Shown here piece by piece: positions 17,833 through 29,903 of a DNA stretch of 64,000 bases. The translations under genes were made by a program, and so were the position numbers. Source of the DNA: Streptomyces sp. CB02366 (lineage in GTDB: Bacteria > Actinomycetota > Actinomycetes > Streptomycetales > Streptomycetaceae); assembly GCF_001905905.1 (NCBI RefSeq), contig NZ_LIVT01000002.1, positions 186,001 to 250,000 of the forward strand, written 5' to 3'. How positions within the stretch are numbered: position 1 is the first letter of the stretch; every line of letters begins with the position of its first letter. The notes beneath the pieces are model-generated. The model was not told the origin of the DNA. It saw nothing but the letters and a program-made list of their open reading frames with translations, and did not search any database.

Positions 17833-18885
17833 TCAGCCCTGCTCCTGGTCGTCGGCCGCGTTGTCGGGTTGCTGGGCGGGGTCCTGCTGGTCGCCCGCCG
17901 CGTTGCCGGCGGCGTCGCCGTTCTCGTTGACGTTGCCGACGACCTTGCCCGAGCCGTCCACCAGGTCGCCGTTGGGCTGGACGGTGACGGTGACCGTGGG
18001 AGTCGGCTTCGGCTTGGCCTTGGCCGGCTGCTTGGGCAGCACCGCGTCGCGCGGGTCCTCGCGGGGCGCCTGGACGACGACCCCGACGATGTCGAGCTTG
18101 GTGAACCCGACGTACGGCTTGACGTAGACGGTCCGGGTCAGCGCGCCGCCCGAGGGGTCGACGCGGACAACCTCGCCGACCGGCACGCCGGGCACGAAGG
18201 GCTTGTCCTTGCTGGATCCGAAGGTGACGAGCCGGTCGCCCGGCTTCACCTCGGCCTTCCCGTTGAGGAACTGCACCGACAGCGGGCGCGAGCCCTGCCC
18301 GGTGGCGAACCCGAGCTCGTCGGTCTTCTCCATCCGGGTGCCGACGGTGAAGTCGGGGTCATTGGCGAGCAGGACCGTGGCGGTGCCGGGGCCGACGGTG
18401 GTGACCCGGCCGACCAGCCCCTCCCCGTTGAGGACGGTCATGTCGCGGCGGATGCCGTCGTTCGAACCGACGTCGATGGTGATCGTCCAGGAGAAGCCCT
18501 GGGCCGCTCCTATGGCGATGACCTCGGCGCCCTTGATGCCGTACTGCCCGGCGCCGGCCTTCTTCAGCATGGCGTCGAGCTGGCGGACGCGGCTGTTGGT
18601 GCGGTCGTCGCTGCCGAGCCTGGCCTTCAGCGCGGCGTTCTCCTTCTCCAGGACGGAGATCCGGTCGTGCCGGCTGCCGGAGTCGCGGACCGCCCCTATG
18701 GCGTTGCCGACCGGGTCGACCGCCGCTGATACGCCGTTCTCGATCGGCCCGAAGACGGTGGCCGCGGCCTGCCGCGCGCCATCGACCGGTGACTCCTCGC
18801 CGCCTCGGATATCCACCGTGATCAGGGCGAATGCGATGGCGATCAAGAGCACCAGAAGCAGCCGGCTCTCTCGTGTGTCCCTCAC
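17833..18885 (-). CDS. mreC: MreC cell-shape protein
   Basis: About 350 residues. A short cytoplasmic N-terminus is followed by one transmembrane helix (LLLVLLIAIAFALITV), a coiled-coil heptad region (ISVLEKENAALKARL) and the beta-barrel MreC core with the NDPDFTVGTR and GLVGRV motifs. The C-terminal tail is rich in Pro/Lys, then Asp/Asn/Gln. It forms filaments outside the membrane and binds PBPs and MreB/D. The GTG at 18885 (MRDTRESRLL) is preferred to an in-frame start 33 codons earlier because it sits directly before the membrane helix, as in other streptomycetes. Confidence 0.9.
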   Translation of the reverse strand: MRDTRESRLLLVLLIAIAFALITVDIRGGEESPVDGARQAAATVFGPIENGVSAAVDPVGNAIGAVRDSGSRHDRISVLEKENAALKARLGSDDRTNSRVRQLDAMLKKAGAGQYGIKGAEVIAIGAAQGFSWTITIDVGSNDGIRRDMTVLNGEGLVGRVTTVGPGTATVLLANDPDFTVGTRMEKTDELGFATGQGSRPLSVQFLNGKAEVKPGDRLVTFGSSKDKPFVPGVPVGEVVRVDPSGGALTRTVYVKPYVGFTKLDIVGVVVQAPREDPRDAVLPKQPAKAKPKPTPTVTVTVQPNGDLVDGSGKVVGNVNENGDAAGNAAGDQQDPAQQPDNAADDQEQG

Positions 18886-19057
18886 GTGCGGCGGCCGTGC
18901 CTTCCTCGTCGGAATGTTCGTGCCCGTGTACGTCTCCGTACGGGTACCGGTGCGGTGAGTCCCGCCCCGGCGCCCGTACAGCAACGATCTATATCAACGA
19001 TCCGGCGGACGGAGCGTCAGCGTCCGCTCTCCGGATCGGGTGTGTCCCGCAGGACGG

Positions 19058-20077
19058 CTAGCGGCGGGGCTGGGCGTCCAGCACCTGCTGGAGCGCCTCG
19101 AACTCCTCGACGCACTTGCCGGAGCCGAGCGCCACCGAGTCCAGCGGGTCCTCGGCGATGTGGATCGGCATGCCCGTCTCGTTGCGCAGCCGCTCGTCCA
19201 GCCCGCGCAGCAGCGCGCCGCCGCCGGTGAGGACGATGCCGCGGTCCATGACGTCGCCGGACAGCTCGGGCGGGCACTTGTCGAGCGTCGTCTTCACGGC
19301 GTCGACGATCGCGTTGACCGGCTCCTCGATGGCCTTGCGGACCTCGGCGGCCGAGATGACGACCGTCTTGGGCAGACCGGAGACCAGGTCGCGGCCGCGG
19401 ATCTCGGTGTGCTCGTCCTTCTCCAGGTCGTACGCCGAACCGATCGTGATCTTGATCTGCTCGGCGGTCCGCTCGCCCAGGAGGAGCGAGTACTCCTTCT
19501 TGATGTGCTGGATGATCGCGTTGTCCAGCTCGTCGCCGGCGGTGCGGATCGACTGCGCGGTGACGATGCCGCCGAGCGAGATGACGGCGACCTCGGTGGT
19601 GCCGCCGCCGATGTCGACGACCATGTTGCCGGTGGCCTCGTGGACCGGCAGACCGGAGCCGATGGCCGCGGCCATGGGCTCCTCGATGATGTGCACCTGG
19701 CGCGCGCCGGCCTGGGTGGACGCCTCGATGACGGCGCGGCGCTCGACCCCGGTGATACCGGAGGGCACGCAGACGACGACCCGGGGGCGGGCCAGGTAGC
19801 GGCGCTTGTGGATCTTGAGGATGAAGTAGCGGAGCATCCGCTCGGTGATCTCGAAGTCGGCGATCACGCCGTCCTTCAGGGGTCGCACGGCGACGATGTT
19901 GCCCGGCGTGCGCCCGATCATCTTCTTGGCCTCGGAGCCGACCGCCAGGATTCCGCCGGTGTTGGTGTTGATGGCCACGACGGACGGCTCGTTCAGGACG
20001 ATGCCGCGCCCCCTGACGTACACCAGCGTGTTGGCAGTCCCGAGGTCGATAGCCATGTCACGGCCGATGAACGACAT
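19058..20077 (-). CDS. mreB: MreB actin-like cytoskeletal ATPase
   Basis: 339 residues of the actin/Hsp70 fold. The phosphate-1 loop is D11-L-G-T-A-N-T17, phosphate-2 is [12 protein letters not shown] and the adenosine loop is [11 protein letters not shown]. In Streptomyces, MreB filaments act mainly in spore-wall formation with MreC/D, PBP2 and Sfr, all encoded downstream. The ATG at 20077 is chosen because AAGGGG lies 7 nt upstream; an ATG seven codons earlier has no ribosome binding site. The 172-nt gap to mreC may carry a second promoter. Confidence 0.95.
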   Translation of the reverse strand: MSFIGRDMAIDLGTANTLVYVRGRGIVLNEPSVVAINTNTGGILAVGSEAKKMIGRTPGNIVAVRPLKDGVIADFEITERMLRYFILKIHKRRYLARPRVVVCVPSGITGVERRAVIEASTQAGARQVHIIEEPMAAAIGSGLPVHEATGNMVVDIGGGTTEVAVISLGGIVTAQSIRTAGDELDNAIIQHIKKEYSLLLGERTAEQIKITIGSAYDLEKDEHTEIRGRDLVSGLPKTVVISAAEVRKAIEEPVNAIVDAVKTTLDKCPPELSGDVMDRGIVLTGGGALLRGLDERLRNETGMPIHIAEDPLDSVALGSGKCVEEFEALQQVLDAQPRR

Positions 20078-20308
20078 TGAGTTCCCCTTGTTCCCCATGA
20101 GGATGCGTCGGGCCTTCCCAAGAAACGAAGATGGCTTGTTCTGGTAGGCGAGGTTGGCGCTGCGGGCGTGGAAGCTTCCATCGTAGTGCCGTATGCACGG
20201 ACACCACGCGAGGGTCCTTCGCCAGGACGAGCGGAACGCGTACCCGTTCCACCCATGGTGACGTTACGTCGGAGGGATGCGTTCCCGCGACACCGAACCC
20301 TATGCCGA

Positions 20309-20336
20309 GGGGCGACCGAATTACTTCGGTCGCCCC
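20309..20336 (-). terminator. ndk terminator hairpin
   Basis: A perfect 10-bp stem (20309-20318 with 20327-20336) around AATTACTT, just after the ndk stop on the minus strand. It separates ndk from mreB. Confidence 0.75.
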
Positions 20337-20365
20337 AGGCGTACAGCGCTGTTTGGCCGATCGGG

Positions 20366-20779
20366 TCAGGAAAGTCCCGGAAAGAAAAGCTTCAGTTCTC
20401 GCTCTGCGGACTTCTCCGAGTCCGAGGCGTGGATGAGGTTCTCCCGCGTGATCGTGCCGAAGTCGCCGCGGATCGAACCGGGCGCGGCGGCGATCGGGTC
20501 GGTGGGGCCGGCCAGGGCGCGGACGCCCTCGATGACCCGCTCGCCCTCGGCCACCAGGGCGACGACGGGGCCGGAGGCCATGAACTCCATGAGCGGCTCG
20601 TAGAACGGGCGGCCCTTGTGCTCGCCGTAGTGCTGCTCCAGCGTCTCGTGGTCCAGGGTGCGCAGCTCCAGCGCGGTGATCCGCCAGCCCGCCTTCCGCT
20701 CGATACGGCCGACGATCTCGCCGATCAGGCCACGACGGACCGCGTCGGGCTTGAGCAGGACGAGGGTGCGCTGGGTCAT
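20366..20779 (-). CDS. ndk: Nucleoside diphosphate kinase
   Basis: 137 residues, the standard length. It transfers the gamma phosphate from ATP to other NDPs through a phospho-histidine. The active-site H117 lies in NLIHASDS, and K10 in LLKPDAVRRG is the conserved nucleotide-site lysine. The ATG at 20779 matches the family start (MTQRTLVLLKPD); the open frame extends further upstream without support. It is on the same strand as folC-DUF4233, but a very GC-rich 277-nt gap suggests its own promoter. In that gap a TGTAATCT element on the minus strand near 20825 could be a -10 region. Confidence 0.96.
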   Translation of the reverse strand: MTQRTLVLLKPDAVRRGLIGEIVGRIERKAGWRITALELRTLDHETLEQHYGEHKGRPFYEPLMEFMASGPVVALVAEGERVIEGVRALAGPTDPIAAAPGSIRGDFGTITRENLIHASDSEKSAERELKLFFPGLS

Positions 20780-21056
20780 GTACGGGCTCCTTGCAAGACC
20801 GGGCTGTGCGGGTGCGGTGAGGGCGAGATTACAGGGGTACGGAGACGGGTTTGCGCCGGGGTTCACCCAGGGTCACCTTCACGCCCCCCGGAACGGCCGG
20901 AACCCGGGGCCGGCCCGGGGGTGTCGGCCGGGCTCCGGGAGCACGGGGGCGGGAGGCCCGGCGGCCCCGGCACGGCGGCCCGGGGCCCGGACCCGGCTCC
21001 CCCCGGGCGCGGCGGCGCCGGGGGCCGGGGCGGTCGGCGCCCGCGGGCACCGGGGG

Positions 21057-21407
21057 TCAGGCGGCGGCTTCGCCGGCCTCCTGCGCGGCCCAGCGCGCCT
21101 TGGCCTCGTCGATCTTGCGGCCGTAGTGGATCGAGGCCCACCACAACGCGCCGAAGGCCAGGCCCAGGACGAACATCACCGGGACCACGAAACCGCTGAG
21201 CACCAGAGCGATCTGGAGCGCCCAGCCGAGCTGGATGCCGCCGGGCCGGGTGAGCATGCCGCACAGCAGCACGGACAGGGCCATGCCGATGCCGCACACC
21301 GTCCAGACCACGCCCATGGAGGCGTCGTCCATCTTCATCGCGACGAGACCGGCGAAGCCGATCACGAAGAACTCACTGATCAGCGTCGAGGCGCAGAGCG
21401 TCCGCAT
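21057..21407 (-). CDS. DUF4233 small membrane protein
   Basis: 116 residues, with four hydrophobic segments filling nearly the whole chain and a short basic/Ala-rich C-terminus (KIDEAKARWAAQEA). DUF4233 proteins are actinobacterial and occur almost always directly after folC, as here (8-nt gap, so certainly the same transcript). The function is unknown. A role connected with folate or glutamate ligation is only implied by neighbourhood. It starts at ATG 21407. Confidence 0.85.
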   Translation of the reverse strand: MRTLCASTLISEFFVIGFAGLVAMKMDDASMGVVWTVCGIGMALSVLLCGMLTRPGGIQLGWALQIALVLSGFVVPVMFVLGLAFGALWWASIHYGRKIDEAKARWAAQEAGEAAA

Positions 21408-21415
21408 GCTTCTTC

Positions 21416-22939
21416 TCAGCCCCTTCCCAGCAGCAGCCGGGCTTCGCCGACCGTGATCACGGACCCGGTCACCAGCACCCCGGCGCCCGCGTACTCGTCC
21501 TCCTCCTCGGCCAGCGTGATCGCCGCCTCCAACGCGTCGTCGAGGCGCGGTTCGACCTGGACCCGGTCGTCGCCGAAGACCTCGACGGCGATCGCGGCCA
21601 ACTCGTCCGCGTCCATCGCACGCGGGGTGGAGTTCTGCGTGACGACGATCTCGGCGAAGATCGGCTCGAACGCCTCCAGGAGCCCCCGGACGTCCTTGTC
21701 GCCGCTCGTGCCGACCACGCCGATCAGCCGGGAGAAGCTGAACGCCTCGGAGACGCCCTCCGCCGCCGCCTTGGCCCCGGCCGGGTTGTGCGCGGCGTCC
21801 AGGACGACGGTCGGGCTGGAGCGCACGACCTCCAGGCGGCCCGGCGAGAGCACCGAGGCGAACGCCTTGCGGATGGCGTCGATGTCGAGGGAGCGGGCCT
21901 GCTCGGCGCCGATGCCGAAGAACGCCTCGACGGCGGCGAGCGCGACGGCCGCGTTGTGCGCCTGGTGGGCCCCGTACAGCGGGAGGAAGATCTGGTCGTA
22001 CTCGCCGCCGAGTCCGCGCAGGGTCAACAGCTGCCCGCCCACCGCGATCTCGCGGGAGACGACGCCGAACTCCATGCCCTCGCGGGCCACGGTGGCGTCC
22101 ACCTCGACGGCCTTCTTCAGCATCACCTGCGCGGCGTCCACCGGCTGCTGCGCCAGGATGACCGTGGCGCCCGGCTTGATGATCCCGGACTTCTCCCCGG
22201 CGATCTCGGCGGGGGTGGTGCCGAGCCGGTCGGTGTGGTCCAGCGAGATCGGGGTGACGACGGCGACCGTGGAGTCGATGACGTTGGTGGCGTCCCAGGC
22301 GCCGCCCATGCCGACCTCGACGACCGCGACGTCGACGGGCGCGTCGGCGAAGGCCGCGTACGCCATCCCGGTGAGGACCTCGAAGAAGGAGAGCCGGTAG
22401 GGCTGCTGGGCGTCGACCATCTCGACGTACGGCTTGACGTCCTCGTACGTCTCGACGAACCGCTCGGGCGCGATCGGGGAGCCGTCGAGGCTGATCCGCT
22501 CGGTGATCGACTGGACGTGCGGGGAGGTGTAGCGGCCGGTGCGCAGCTCGAAGGCATTGAGCAGGGCCTCGATCATGCGGGCCGTGCTGGTCTTGCCGTT
22601 GGTGCCGGTGATGTGGATCGAGGGGTAGGCGCGCTGCGGCTCGCCGAGGACGTCCATCAGCGCGGCGATGCGCGTGACGGACGGCTCCAGCTTGGTCTCG
22701 CCCCAGCGCCCGGCGAGCTCCTGCTCCACCGCCCGCAGCGCCTTGTCGGTCTCGGGGTCGGCCGGGCGGGCCGGGACCGCTTCGCCCTGCGGCTGTCCCG
22801 AGTAGGCGCGCAGCGTGCGGCTCCCGGCCTCGATCACCGCCAGGTCGGGGTCGCGCTGGGTCGCCTCGTCGACGATCCCCTCGAAGGTGTCGTCGGGATC
22901 GGGCGCGTCGTGCCGGTCTGAAGGGCGGGGCTCACTCAC
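21416..22939 (-). CDS. folC: Folylpolyglutamate synthase / dihydrofolate synthase
   Basis: 507 residues of the Mur-ligase superfamily. It adds glutamate to dihydropteroate or to tetrahydrofolates using ATP. The P-loop is T111-GTNGKTST-119. The magnesium and substrate loops follow in VEVGMGGAWDATN, and VLDAAHNPAGA marks the C-terminal ligase domain. About 80 residues precede the catalytic domain and are acidic and poorly conserved, as in other streptomycetes. Neighbours are valS upstream and DUF4233 downstream, the standard actinobacterial arrangement. Confidence 0.94.
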   Translation of the reverse strand: MSEPRPSDRHDAPDPDDTFEGIVDEATQRDPDLAVIEAGSRTLRAYSGQPQGEAVPARPADPETDKALRAVEQELAGRWGETKLEPSVTRIAALMDVLGEPQRAYPSIHITGTNGKTSTARMIEALLNAFELRTGRYTSPHVQSITERISLDGSPIAPERFVETYEDVKPYVEMVDAQQPYRLSFFEVLTGMAYAAFADAPVDVAVVEVGMGGAWDATNVIDSTVAVVTPISLDHTDRLGTTPAEIAGEKSGIIKPGATVILAQQPVDAAQVMLKKAVEVDATVAREGMEFGVVSREIAVGGQLLTLRGLGGEYDQIFLPLYGAHQAHNAAVALAAVEAFFGIGAEQARSLDIDAIRKAFASVLSPGRLEVVRSSPTVVLDAAHNPAGAKAAAEGVSEAFSFSRLIGVVGTSGDKDVRGLLEAFEPIFAEIVVTQNSTPRAMDADELAAIAVEVFGDDRVQVEPRLDDALEAAITLAEEEDEYAGAGVLVTGSVITVGEARLLLGRG

Positions 22940-23011
22940 GGGCCCAGTCTACGGATGGGGCCGGGCGTCGCACGCAGCGCCCGGCCGACTCCGCCCGAGC
23001 CGGTACGGCGA

Positions 23012-23049
23012 AGCCCCCGCGCGCCCGGTCGGTCGGGTGCGCGGGGGCT
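23012..23049 (-). terminator. valS terminator hairpin
   Basis: An inverted repeat of about 12 bp (AGCCCCCGCGC with GCGCGGGGGCT) lies just after the valS stop on the minus strand, before folC. A U-tract is lacking. Confidence 0.6.
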
Positions 23050-23063
23050 CCGCCCTCAGCTCA

Positions 23064-25685
23064 TCAGCTCTGCGGGAGACCCGCCAGCTGGGCGCCGAGC
23101 CGCTCGATGTCGGCCTCGGCCTTGGCGAGCCGGCCGCGGATCTTGTCGACCACCTGGTCCGGCGCCTTGGCGAGGAACGCCTCGTTGCCGAGCTTGCCCT
23201 CCGCCTGGGCCTTCTCCTTCTTCGCCGCCTCCAGGTCCTTGGTGAGGCGCTTGCGCTCGGCCGCCACGTCGATGGTGCCGGACAGGTCCAGCGCGACGGT
23301 GGCCCCGGCGACCGGGAGGGAGGCGGTGGCGCTGAAGCCGTCCCCGGCCGCCTCCAGGCGCAGCAGCTGACGGATCGCGGGCTCGTGCGGGGCGAGCGCC
23401 GTGCCGGTCAGGGTCAGCTCGGCCGGGACCTTCTGGCCGGGCTTGAGGCCCTGGTCGCCCTTGAAGCGGCGGACCTCGGTGACGACCTGCTGGACCAGCT
23501 CGATCTCCTTCTCGGCCGCCTCGTCGCGGAAGCCGGAGTCGGCGGGCCACGCGGCGACGACGACGGACTCGCCGCCGGTCAGCGTGGTCCACAGCGTCTC
23601 CGTGACGAACGGGACGATCGGGTGGAGCAGGCGCAGGGTCACGTCGAGGACCTCGCCGAGGACCCGGCCGGAGACCTTGGCCTGCTCGCCGCCGGCGAAG
23701 AACGTCGTCTTCGACAGCTCGACGTACCAGTCGAAGACCTCGTCCCACGCGAAGTGGTAGAGCGCGTCGGAGATCTTCGCGAACTGGAAGTCCTCGTAGT
23801 AGCGGTCGACGTCCGCGACGGTCTCGTTGAGCCGGGAGAGGATCCAGCGGTCGGTGGCCGTCATCCGCGACGGGTCCGGCAGCGGGCCCTCGATCGTCGC
23901 GCCGTTCATCAGGGCGAAGCGGGTGGCGTTCCAGATCTTGTTGGCGAAGTTCCGGGAGGCCTTGACCCAGTCCTCGCCGATCGGGACGTCGGCGCCCGGG
24001 TTGGCGCCGTTGGCCAGAGTGAAGCGGACGGCGTCGGAGCCGTAGGCGTCCATCCACTCGATGGGGTCGACCGCGTTCGGGTTGGACTTCGACATCTTCT
24101 TGCCGAACTCGTCGCGGACCAGGCCGGTGAGGGCGACCGTCTTGAACGGCACCTCGCCGTCCATCGCGTACAGGCCGAACATCATCATCCGGACGACCCA
24201 GAAGAAGATGATGTCGTGGCCGGTGAGCAGGACGTCGGTGGAGTAGAACTTCTCCAGGTCCGGGGTCTGCTCGGGCCAGCCGAGCGTGGAGAACGGCCAC
24301 AGGCCGGAGGAGAACCAGGTGTCGAGGACGTCCTCGTCCTGGGTCCAGCCCTCGCCGGTGGGCGGCTCCTCGTCGGGGCCGACGCAGACGACCTCGCCGT
24401 CCGGGCCGTACCAGACGGGGATGCGGTGGCCCCACCAGAGCTGGCGGGAGATGCACCAGTCGTTGAGGTTGTCGACCCAGTCGAAGTACCGCTTCTCCAT
24501 CTCCTTGGGGTGAAGGGCGACCCGTCCGTCGCGGACCGCGTCGCCGGCGGCCTTGGCGAGCGTCTCGACCTTGACCCACCACTGGAGGGAGAGGCGCGGC
24601 TCGATGGTGGTCTTGCAGCGGGAGCAGTGCCCGACCGAGTGGACGTACGGACGCTTCTCGGCGACGACCCGGCCCTGTTCGCGCAGCGCCGCGACGATGG
24701 CGGAACGCGCCTCGAAGCGGTCGAGTCCCTGGAAGGGGCCGGGCACGGTGATGACACCGCGCTCGTCCATGATCGTCAGGGACTCCAGGTCGTGGCGCTG
24801 GCCGATCGCGAAGTCGTTCGGGTCGTGCGCCGGGGTCACCTTGACGGCGCCCGTGCCGAACTCCGGGTCGACGTGGGTGTCGGCGACGACCGGGATCGTG
24901 CGGTCGGTGAGCGGCAGCTTGATGCGCTTGCCGATCAGGTGGGCGTACCGCTCGTCGTCGGGGTGGACGGCGACGGCGGTGTCACCGAGCATCGTCTCGA
25001 CCCGGGTGGTGGCGACGACCAGGGTCTCGTCGCCCTCGCCGTACCGGAGGGAGACCAGCTCGCCGTCGTCCTCCTGGTAGTCCACCTCGATGTCCGAGAT
25101 GGCCGTGAGACAGCGCGGGCACCAGTTGATGATGCGCTCGGCGCGGTAGATCAGACCGTCGTCGTAGAGGTCCTTGAAGATCTTCTGGACGGCGCGGGAG
25201 AGCCCTTCGTCCATGGTGAACCGCTCGCGCGACCAGTCGAGGCCGGCGCCGAGGCGGCGCAGCTGGCCGAGGATGCGCCCGCCGTACTCGTCCTTCCACT
25301 GCCAGACGCGCTCGGTGAAGGCTTCCCGGCCGATGTCGTGGCGGGACTTGCCCTCCTCGCCGAGCTGCTGCTCCACCTTGTTCTGGGTGGCGATGCCGGC
25401 GTGGTCCATGCCGGGCAGCCACAGCGTCTCGAAGCCCTGCATCCGCTTGCGGCGGGTCAGGGCGTCCATCAGCGTGATCTGGAAGGCGTGGCCCAGGTGG
25501 AGGGCGCCGGTGACGTTGGGCGGCGGGATGACGATGGTGTACGGAGGCTTCTCGCTCTTCGCGTCGGCCTCGAAGTAACCGCGTTCCACCCAGCGCTCGT
25601 ACAGCTTCCCCTCTACGTCGGCCGGCGCGTACGTGGTCGGCAGTTCGGGGTTGCTGGCTGGCTGCTGCGATGAGTTCTCGGTCAC
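23064..25685 (-). CDS. valS: Valyl-tRNA synthetase
   Basis: 873 residues, class I aminoacyl-tRNA synthetase. The HIGH motif appears as H63-L-G-H66 ([14 protein letters not shown]) and KMSKS is at 530-534. A large editing (CP1) domain lies between them, with the anticodon-binding helical domain after KMSKS. The last 80 residues are a Lys/Glu/Ala coiled coil (the tRNA-binding arm typical of ValRS). It charges tRNA-Val and hydrolyses mischarged Thr. It starts at ATG 25685. A divergent gene begins 167 nt away. No T-box is visible in the leader. Confidence 0.97.
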   Translation of the reverse strand: MTENSSQQPASNPELPTTYAPADVEGKLYERWVERGYFEADAKSEKPPYTIVIPPPNVTGALHLGHAFQITLMDALTRRKRMQGFETLWLPGMDHAGIATQNKVEQQLGEEGKSRHDIGREAFTERVWQWKDEYGGRILGQLRRLGAGLDWSRERFTMDEGLSRAVQKIFKDLYDDGLIYRAERIINWCPRCLTAISDIEVDYQEDDGELVSLRYGEGDETLVVATTRVETMLGDTAVAVHPDDERYAHLIGKRIKLPLTDRTIPVVADTHVDPEFGTGAVKVTPAHDPNDFAIGQRHDLESLTIMDERGVITVPGPFQGLDRFEARSAIVAALREQGRVVAEKRPYVHSVGHCSRCKTTIEPRLSLQWWVKVETLAKAAGDAVRDGRVALHPKEMEKRYFDWVDNLNDWCISRQLWWGHRIPVWYGPDGEVVCVGPDEEPPTGEGWTQDEDVLDTWFSSGLWPFSTLGWPEQTPDLEKFYSTDVLLTGHDIIFFWVVRMMMFGLYAMDGEVPFKTVALTGLVRDEFGKKMSKSNPNAVDPIEWMDAYGSDAVRFTLANGANPGADVPIGEDWVKASRNFANKIWNATRFALMNGATIEGPLPDPSRMTATDRWILSRLNETVADVDRYYEDFQFAKISDALYHFAWDEVFDWYVELSKTTFFAGGEQAKVSGRVLGEVLDVTLRLLHPIVPFVTETLWTTLTGGESVVVAAWPADSGFRDEAAEKEIELVQQVVTEVRRFKGDQGLKPGQKVPAELTLTGTALAPHEPAIRQLLRLEAAGDGFSATASLPVAGATVALDLSGTIDVAAERKRLTKDLEAAKKEKAQAEGKLGNEAFLAKAPDQVVDKIRGRLAKAEADIERLGAQLAGLPQS

Positions 25686-25852
25686 GGGGACAGTTTAGGG
25701 CCGTCACAGGACTGCACTGAAACGGATTGGTTCGGTAACGGTGTCCGGCCCGGTCGCCCGTGCCGGGGCGGCTTCCGTCAGGATGTTCGCAACGCATAAG
25801 GGCTGCCCTCCCCGTGTCGGTCGGCCCGAGACGATCTGGAGGGGACACCCCG

Positions 25853-26860
25853 ATGAGCTACAACCAGCCGGGCCCGTACGGCGGGCAGCCGCCGCAGGGC
25901 CAGCCCGGACCGTACGGACAGCAGCCGGGTCCGTACGGAGCCCCGCCGCCGCAGGGCCGGCCCGGCTACGGCTACCCGCAGCAGGCCCCGCAGGGCGTCC
26001 CCCCGCAGCAGCCGAACCCGTACGCGCAGCCGCAGCAGCAGCCGGGCTACGGCTACCCGCAGGCACAGCAGCCGGGCCCGTACGGTCAGCAGCCGCCCGG
26101 TCCGCAGTACGGGGGGCAGCCTCCGTACGGGGGACAGCCTCCCTACGGCGGGCCGCCGCCGCAGCCGAAGAAGAAGACCGGGCTGATCATCGGGGTCGCC
26201 GTGGTGGCGCTGGCGGTCATCGCGGGCGGGGTGTACTTCCTCACCTCGGGCGAGAAGGTCAGCAACTCGGACGTGTCCGAGGCGACCAAGGGCTACAAGA
26301 TCACGCCGCCGGACGCGGTCGACGCCTACAAGCGGGACGTCTCGAAGCCCGTTCTCAGCGCTCCTCTGACCGGCAGCGAGAAGACGGAGGTCGAGGCGCT
26401 GGGGATCAAGAACCCCAGCACCGCCAAGGCCGACTACTCGGTGGGCACCGGGAGCGCCGCCACCAAGGTGATCAACTTCCAGGGCTTCTGGGGTGAGATC
26501 GAGGACCCGGCCAAGGTGGTCAACAACGCCTTCGTGGACGCGGAGAAGGACGCGAAGTCGGGCGGCGAGGACGTGGAGATCGAACTCGTCGGTTCGGCCG
26601 AGGTCTTCGAGCCGGAGGGTTTCGAGGGGGCGGTGATGAAGTGCCAGGACCTCAGGATGACCAACAAGAAGGCCGACGCCGCCGCCGCGAAGGGGCCCCA
26701 GTCCTTCGTGCTCGCGATCTGCGTCTGGGCCGACTACAGCACGGCCGGTGTCACGACGTCCGCGGACAAGCTCCTGGCGCTGGCCGGGAAGGGCGTGCCC
26801 AAGGAGGACGCCGCCGCGCTCACCGCCAAGCTCTACAACACCGCCCGCACCAAGATCTGA
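25853..26860 (+). CDS. Single-pass membrane protein with Pro/Gly/Gln/Tyr-rich N-terminal domain
   Basis: 335 residues, function unknown. Residues 1-105 are repeats of the GPYGQQP / QPGYGYPQ / GGQPPYGG type. A basic KKK stop-transfer and one transmembrane helix (about 112-132, [17 protein letters not shown]) follow. The remaining 200 residues are an extracytoplasmic domain with two cysteines (KCQDL and AICVW) that could form a disulfide. The start at ATG 25853 is set by GGAGGGG 8 nt upstream. Many such PGQ-rich anchored proteins exist in streptomycetes, often lipid- or wall-facing. It is divergent from valS, with no operon partner. Confidence 0.82.
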   Translation: MSYNQPGPYGGQPPQGQPGPYGQQPGPYGAPPPQGRPGYGYPQQAPQGVPPQQPNPYAQPQQQPGYGYPQAQQPGPYGQQPPGPQYGGQPPYGGQPPYGGPPPQPKKKTGLIIGVAVVALAVIAGGVYFLTSGEKVSNSDVSEATKGYKITPPDAVDAYKRDVSKPVLSAPLTGSEKTEVEALGIKNPSTAKADYSVGTGSAATKVINFQGFWGEIEDPAKVVNNAFVDAEKDAKSGGEDVEIELVGSAEVFEPEGFEGAVMKCQDLRMTNKKADAAAAKGPQSFVLAICVWADYSTAGVTTSADKLLALAGKGVPKEDAAALTAKLYNTARTKI

Positions 26861-26868
26861 CCGCCCGA

Positions 26869-26915
26869 CGCCGAAGGGGCGCCCGCCGGTCGAACCGGTG
26901 GGCGCCCCTTCGGCG
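26869..26915. terminator. Bidirectional terminator between convergent genes
   Basis: A perfect 16-bp stem (26869-26884 with 26900-26915) between the stop of the plus-strand membrane protein and the clpX stop on the minus strand. It should serve both transcripts. Confidence 0.85.
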
Positions 26916-26933
26916 TACGCGTCTCGGGTACGG

Positions 26934-28232
<1,299 letters not shown>

Positions 28233-28323
28233 GAGGTGCTTCCCCTTCGCCTGGGAGACGCCTGGTTCAGCGGCTCCTGGTGCCTCTATTCGACGGTACC
28301 TTGCCTGGGCCCCCGTTCGGGCC

Positions 28324-28376
28324 CCCCTTGGCACGGTTCACACGGCCGGGCCGTGGACACGGAATGTGCCAAGGGG
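28324..28376 (-). terminator. Hairpin after clpP2
   Basis: An 11-bp perfect outer stem (28324-28334 with 28366-28376) and an inner CACGGCC/GGCCGTG stem lie directly after the clpP2 stop. It probably terminates or attenuates the clpP1P2 transcript before clpX. Confidence 0.6.
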
Positions 28377-28387
28377 AAAGACCGACG

Positions 28388-29071
28388 TCAGAGCGATGCG
28401 CCCGCGGTGGTCTTGCGGGTGGAAACGATCTGGTCCACCAGACCGTACGCCAGAGCGTCCTCGGCCGTCAGGATCTTGTCGCGCTCGATGTCCTCGCGGA
28501 TCTTCTCCAGCGGGGTCGTCGAGTGCCGGGCCAGCATCTCCTCCAGCTGCGAGCGCATGCGGAGGATCTCGTTGGCCGCGATCTCCAGGTCGGAGAGCTG
28601 CTCACGTCCCGTCTGCGAGGACGGCTGGTGGATGAGCACCCGGGCGTGCGGGAGCGCCATGCGCTTGCCCGGGGTGCCCGCGGCGAGCAGGACGGCGGCG
28701 GCGGAGGCCGCCTGGCCCATGCAGACCGTCTGGATGTCGGGCTTCACGAACTGCATCGTGTCGTAGATCGCGGTGAGCGCGGTGAACGAGCCGCCGGGGC
28801 TGTTGATGTAGATCGAGATGTCCCGGTCGGGGTCCATCGACTCCAGGCACAGCAGCTGCGCCATGACGTCGTTGGCCGAGGCGTCGTCGATCTGGACGCC
28901 CAGGAAGATCACGCGCTCCTCGAAGAGCTTCGCGTACGGGTCGTACTCGCGCACGCCCTGCGAGGTGCGCTCCACGAAGCGCGGGACGACGTAGCGGTTG
29001 TCCACCTGCGGGCCGGTGTAGAGGCCGCTCGCGGAGGCGCCGGAGAAGTTGTTCATGTGGGTGTTCACCAT
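28388..29071 (-). CDS. clpP2: ATP-dependent Clp protease proteolytic subunit 2
   Basis: 227 residues. The serine-protease triad is S123 (GQAASAAA), H148 (LIHQP) and D198 (IERDK). It forms mixed tetradecamers with ClpP1, the partner immediately upstream (79-nt gap), and works with ClpX/ClpC. A 30-residue N-terminal propeptide-like segment precedes [10 protein letters not shown]. The start could be the ATG at 29071 or the in-frame ATG five codons later (MNNF); neither has a strong ribosome binding site. The clpP1P2 operon in Streptomyces is activated by ClgR. Confidence 0.94.
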   Translation of the reverse strand: MVNTHMNNFSGASASGLYTGPQVDNRYVVPRFVERTSQGVREYDPYAKLFEERVIFLGVQIDDASANDVMAQLLCLESMDPDRDISIYINSPGGSFTALTAIYDTMQFVKPDIQTVCMGQAASAAAVLLAAGTPGKRMALPHARVLIHQPSSQTGREQLSDLEIAANEILRMRSQLEEMLARHSTTPLEKIREDIERDKILTAEDALAYGLVDQIVSTRKTTAGASL

Positions 29072-29150
29072 CCTGGTGGCGTTCTGGGGCTGGAGGTCTC
29101 GGCGTACGAGAGGGGGGGGCGGGAGTGCCGCCGGTCCGGTGGGAGCCGGA

Positions 29151-29768
29151 TCAGGCGCCGGTGCCGCCGCCGCCCGGGATGCCCGACGCGACCGTGATGA
29201 TCTCGTCGATGAGGCCGTAGTCCTTGGCCTCCTCCGCCGTGTACCAGCGGTCGCGGTCGCCGTCGCGGATGATCGTCTCGACGGTCTGGCCGGAGTGGTG
29301 CGCGGTGATCTCGGCCATGCGCGTCTTGGTGCGGAGCAGGTACTGGGCCTGGATCTTGATGTCCGAAGCCGTACCGCCGATGCCGGCCGAACCCTGGTGC
29401 ATCAGGATGTCGGTGTTCGGGAGCGCGAAGCGCTTGCCCGCGGCGCCGCCGGTGAGCAGGAACTGGCCCATGGAGGCGGCCATGCCCATGCCGATGGTGA
29501 CGACGTCGTTCGGGATGTACTGCATGGTGTCGTAGACGGCCATGCCGGCCGTCACCGAACCACCGGGGCTGTTGATGTAGAGGTAGATGTCCTTGTCGGG
29601 TTCGGCGGCAAGGAGGAGGAGCTGTGCGGTGATCTTGTTGGCGATGTCATCGTCGACCTGCTGACCGAGGAAGATGATGCGCTCGCCGAGCAGTCGGCTG
29701 TAGACCTGGTCACCGAGGCCTCCACCGAGGGACGGCTCTCCGGCGGCGTAGGGCATCAGATTCGTCAC
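29151..29768 (-). CDS. clpP1: ATP-dependent Clp protease proteolytic subunit 1
   Basis: 205 residues with the triad S99 (GMAASMGQ), H124 (LMHQGS) and D173 (DRDRW), each two residues after the E. coli numbering. It starts at GTG 29768 ([10 protein letters not shown]) with AGGTGG just upstream. It is first gene of the clpP1P2 operon. In S. lividans its loss delays differentiation. A ClgR-like operator lies 136 nt upstream, consistent with the known positive control by ClgR. Confidence 0.95.
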   Translation of the reverse strand: MTNLMPYAAGEPSLGGGLGDQVYSRLLGERIIFLGQQVDDDIANKITAQLLLLAAEPDKDIYLYINSPGGSVTAGMAVYDTMQYIPNDVVTIGMGMAASMGQFLLTGGAAGKRFALPNTDILMHQGSAGIGGTASDIKIQAQYLLRTKTRMAEITAHHSGQTVETIIRDGDRDRWYTAEEAKDYGLIDEIITVASGIPGGGGTGA

Positions 29769-29903
29769 GTATCCACCTGCTCGTCTCTGACGGCTCCGGC
29801 CGTCTCAGCGTCTTCGTACCGGGCGGGTGAAGTCACTGCCCCACCCTTCCTCTTCATGGACCCTAACGCGCAGGTGGGACAACGCCATCCCGCTTCCCCA
29901 ACT

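Noticed and set aside
20780..21056. An extra gene in the very GC-rich gap before ndk
   Set aside because: Open frames there have no start signals or codon bias; the sequence is G/C runs and partial palindromes.
25686..25852. A T-box riboswitch in the valS leader
   Set aside because: No T-box sequence or specifier stem could be found in the short 167-nt gap.
26869..26915. Hairpin as a CRISPR or mobile-element end
   Set aside because: It is a single perfect stem between two convergent stops, which is explained by termination. No arrays, transposase genes or target duplications are seen in the window.
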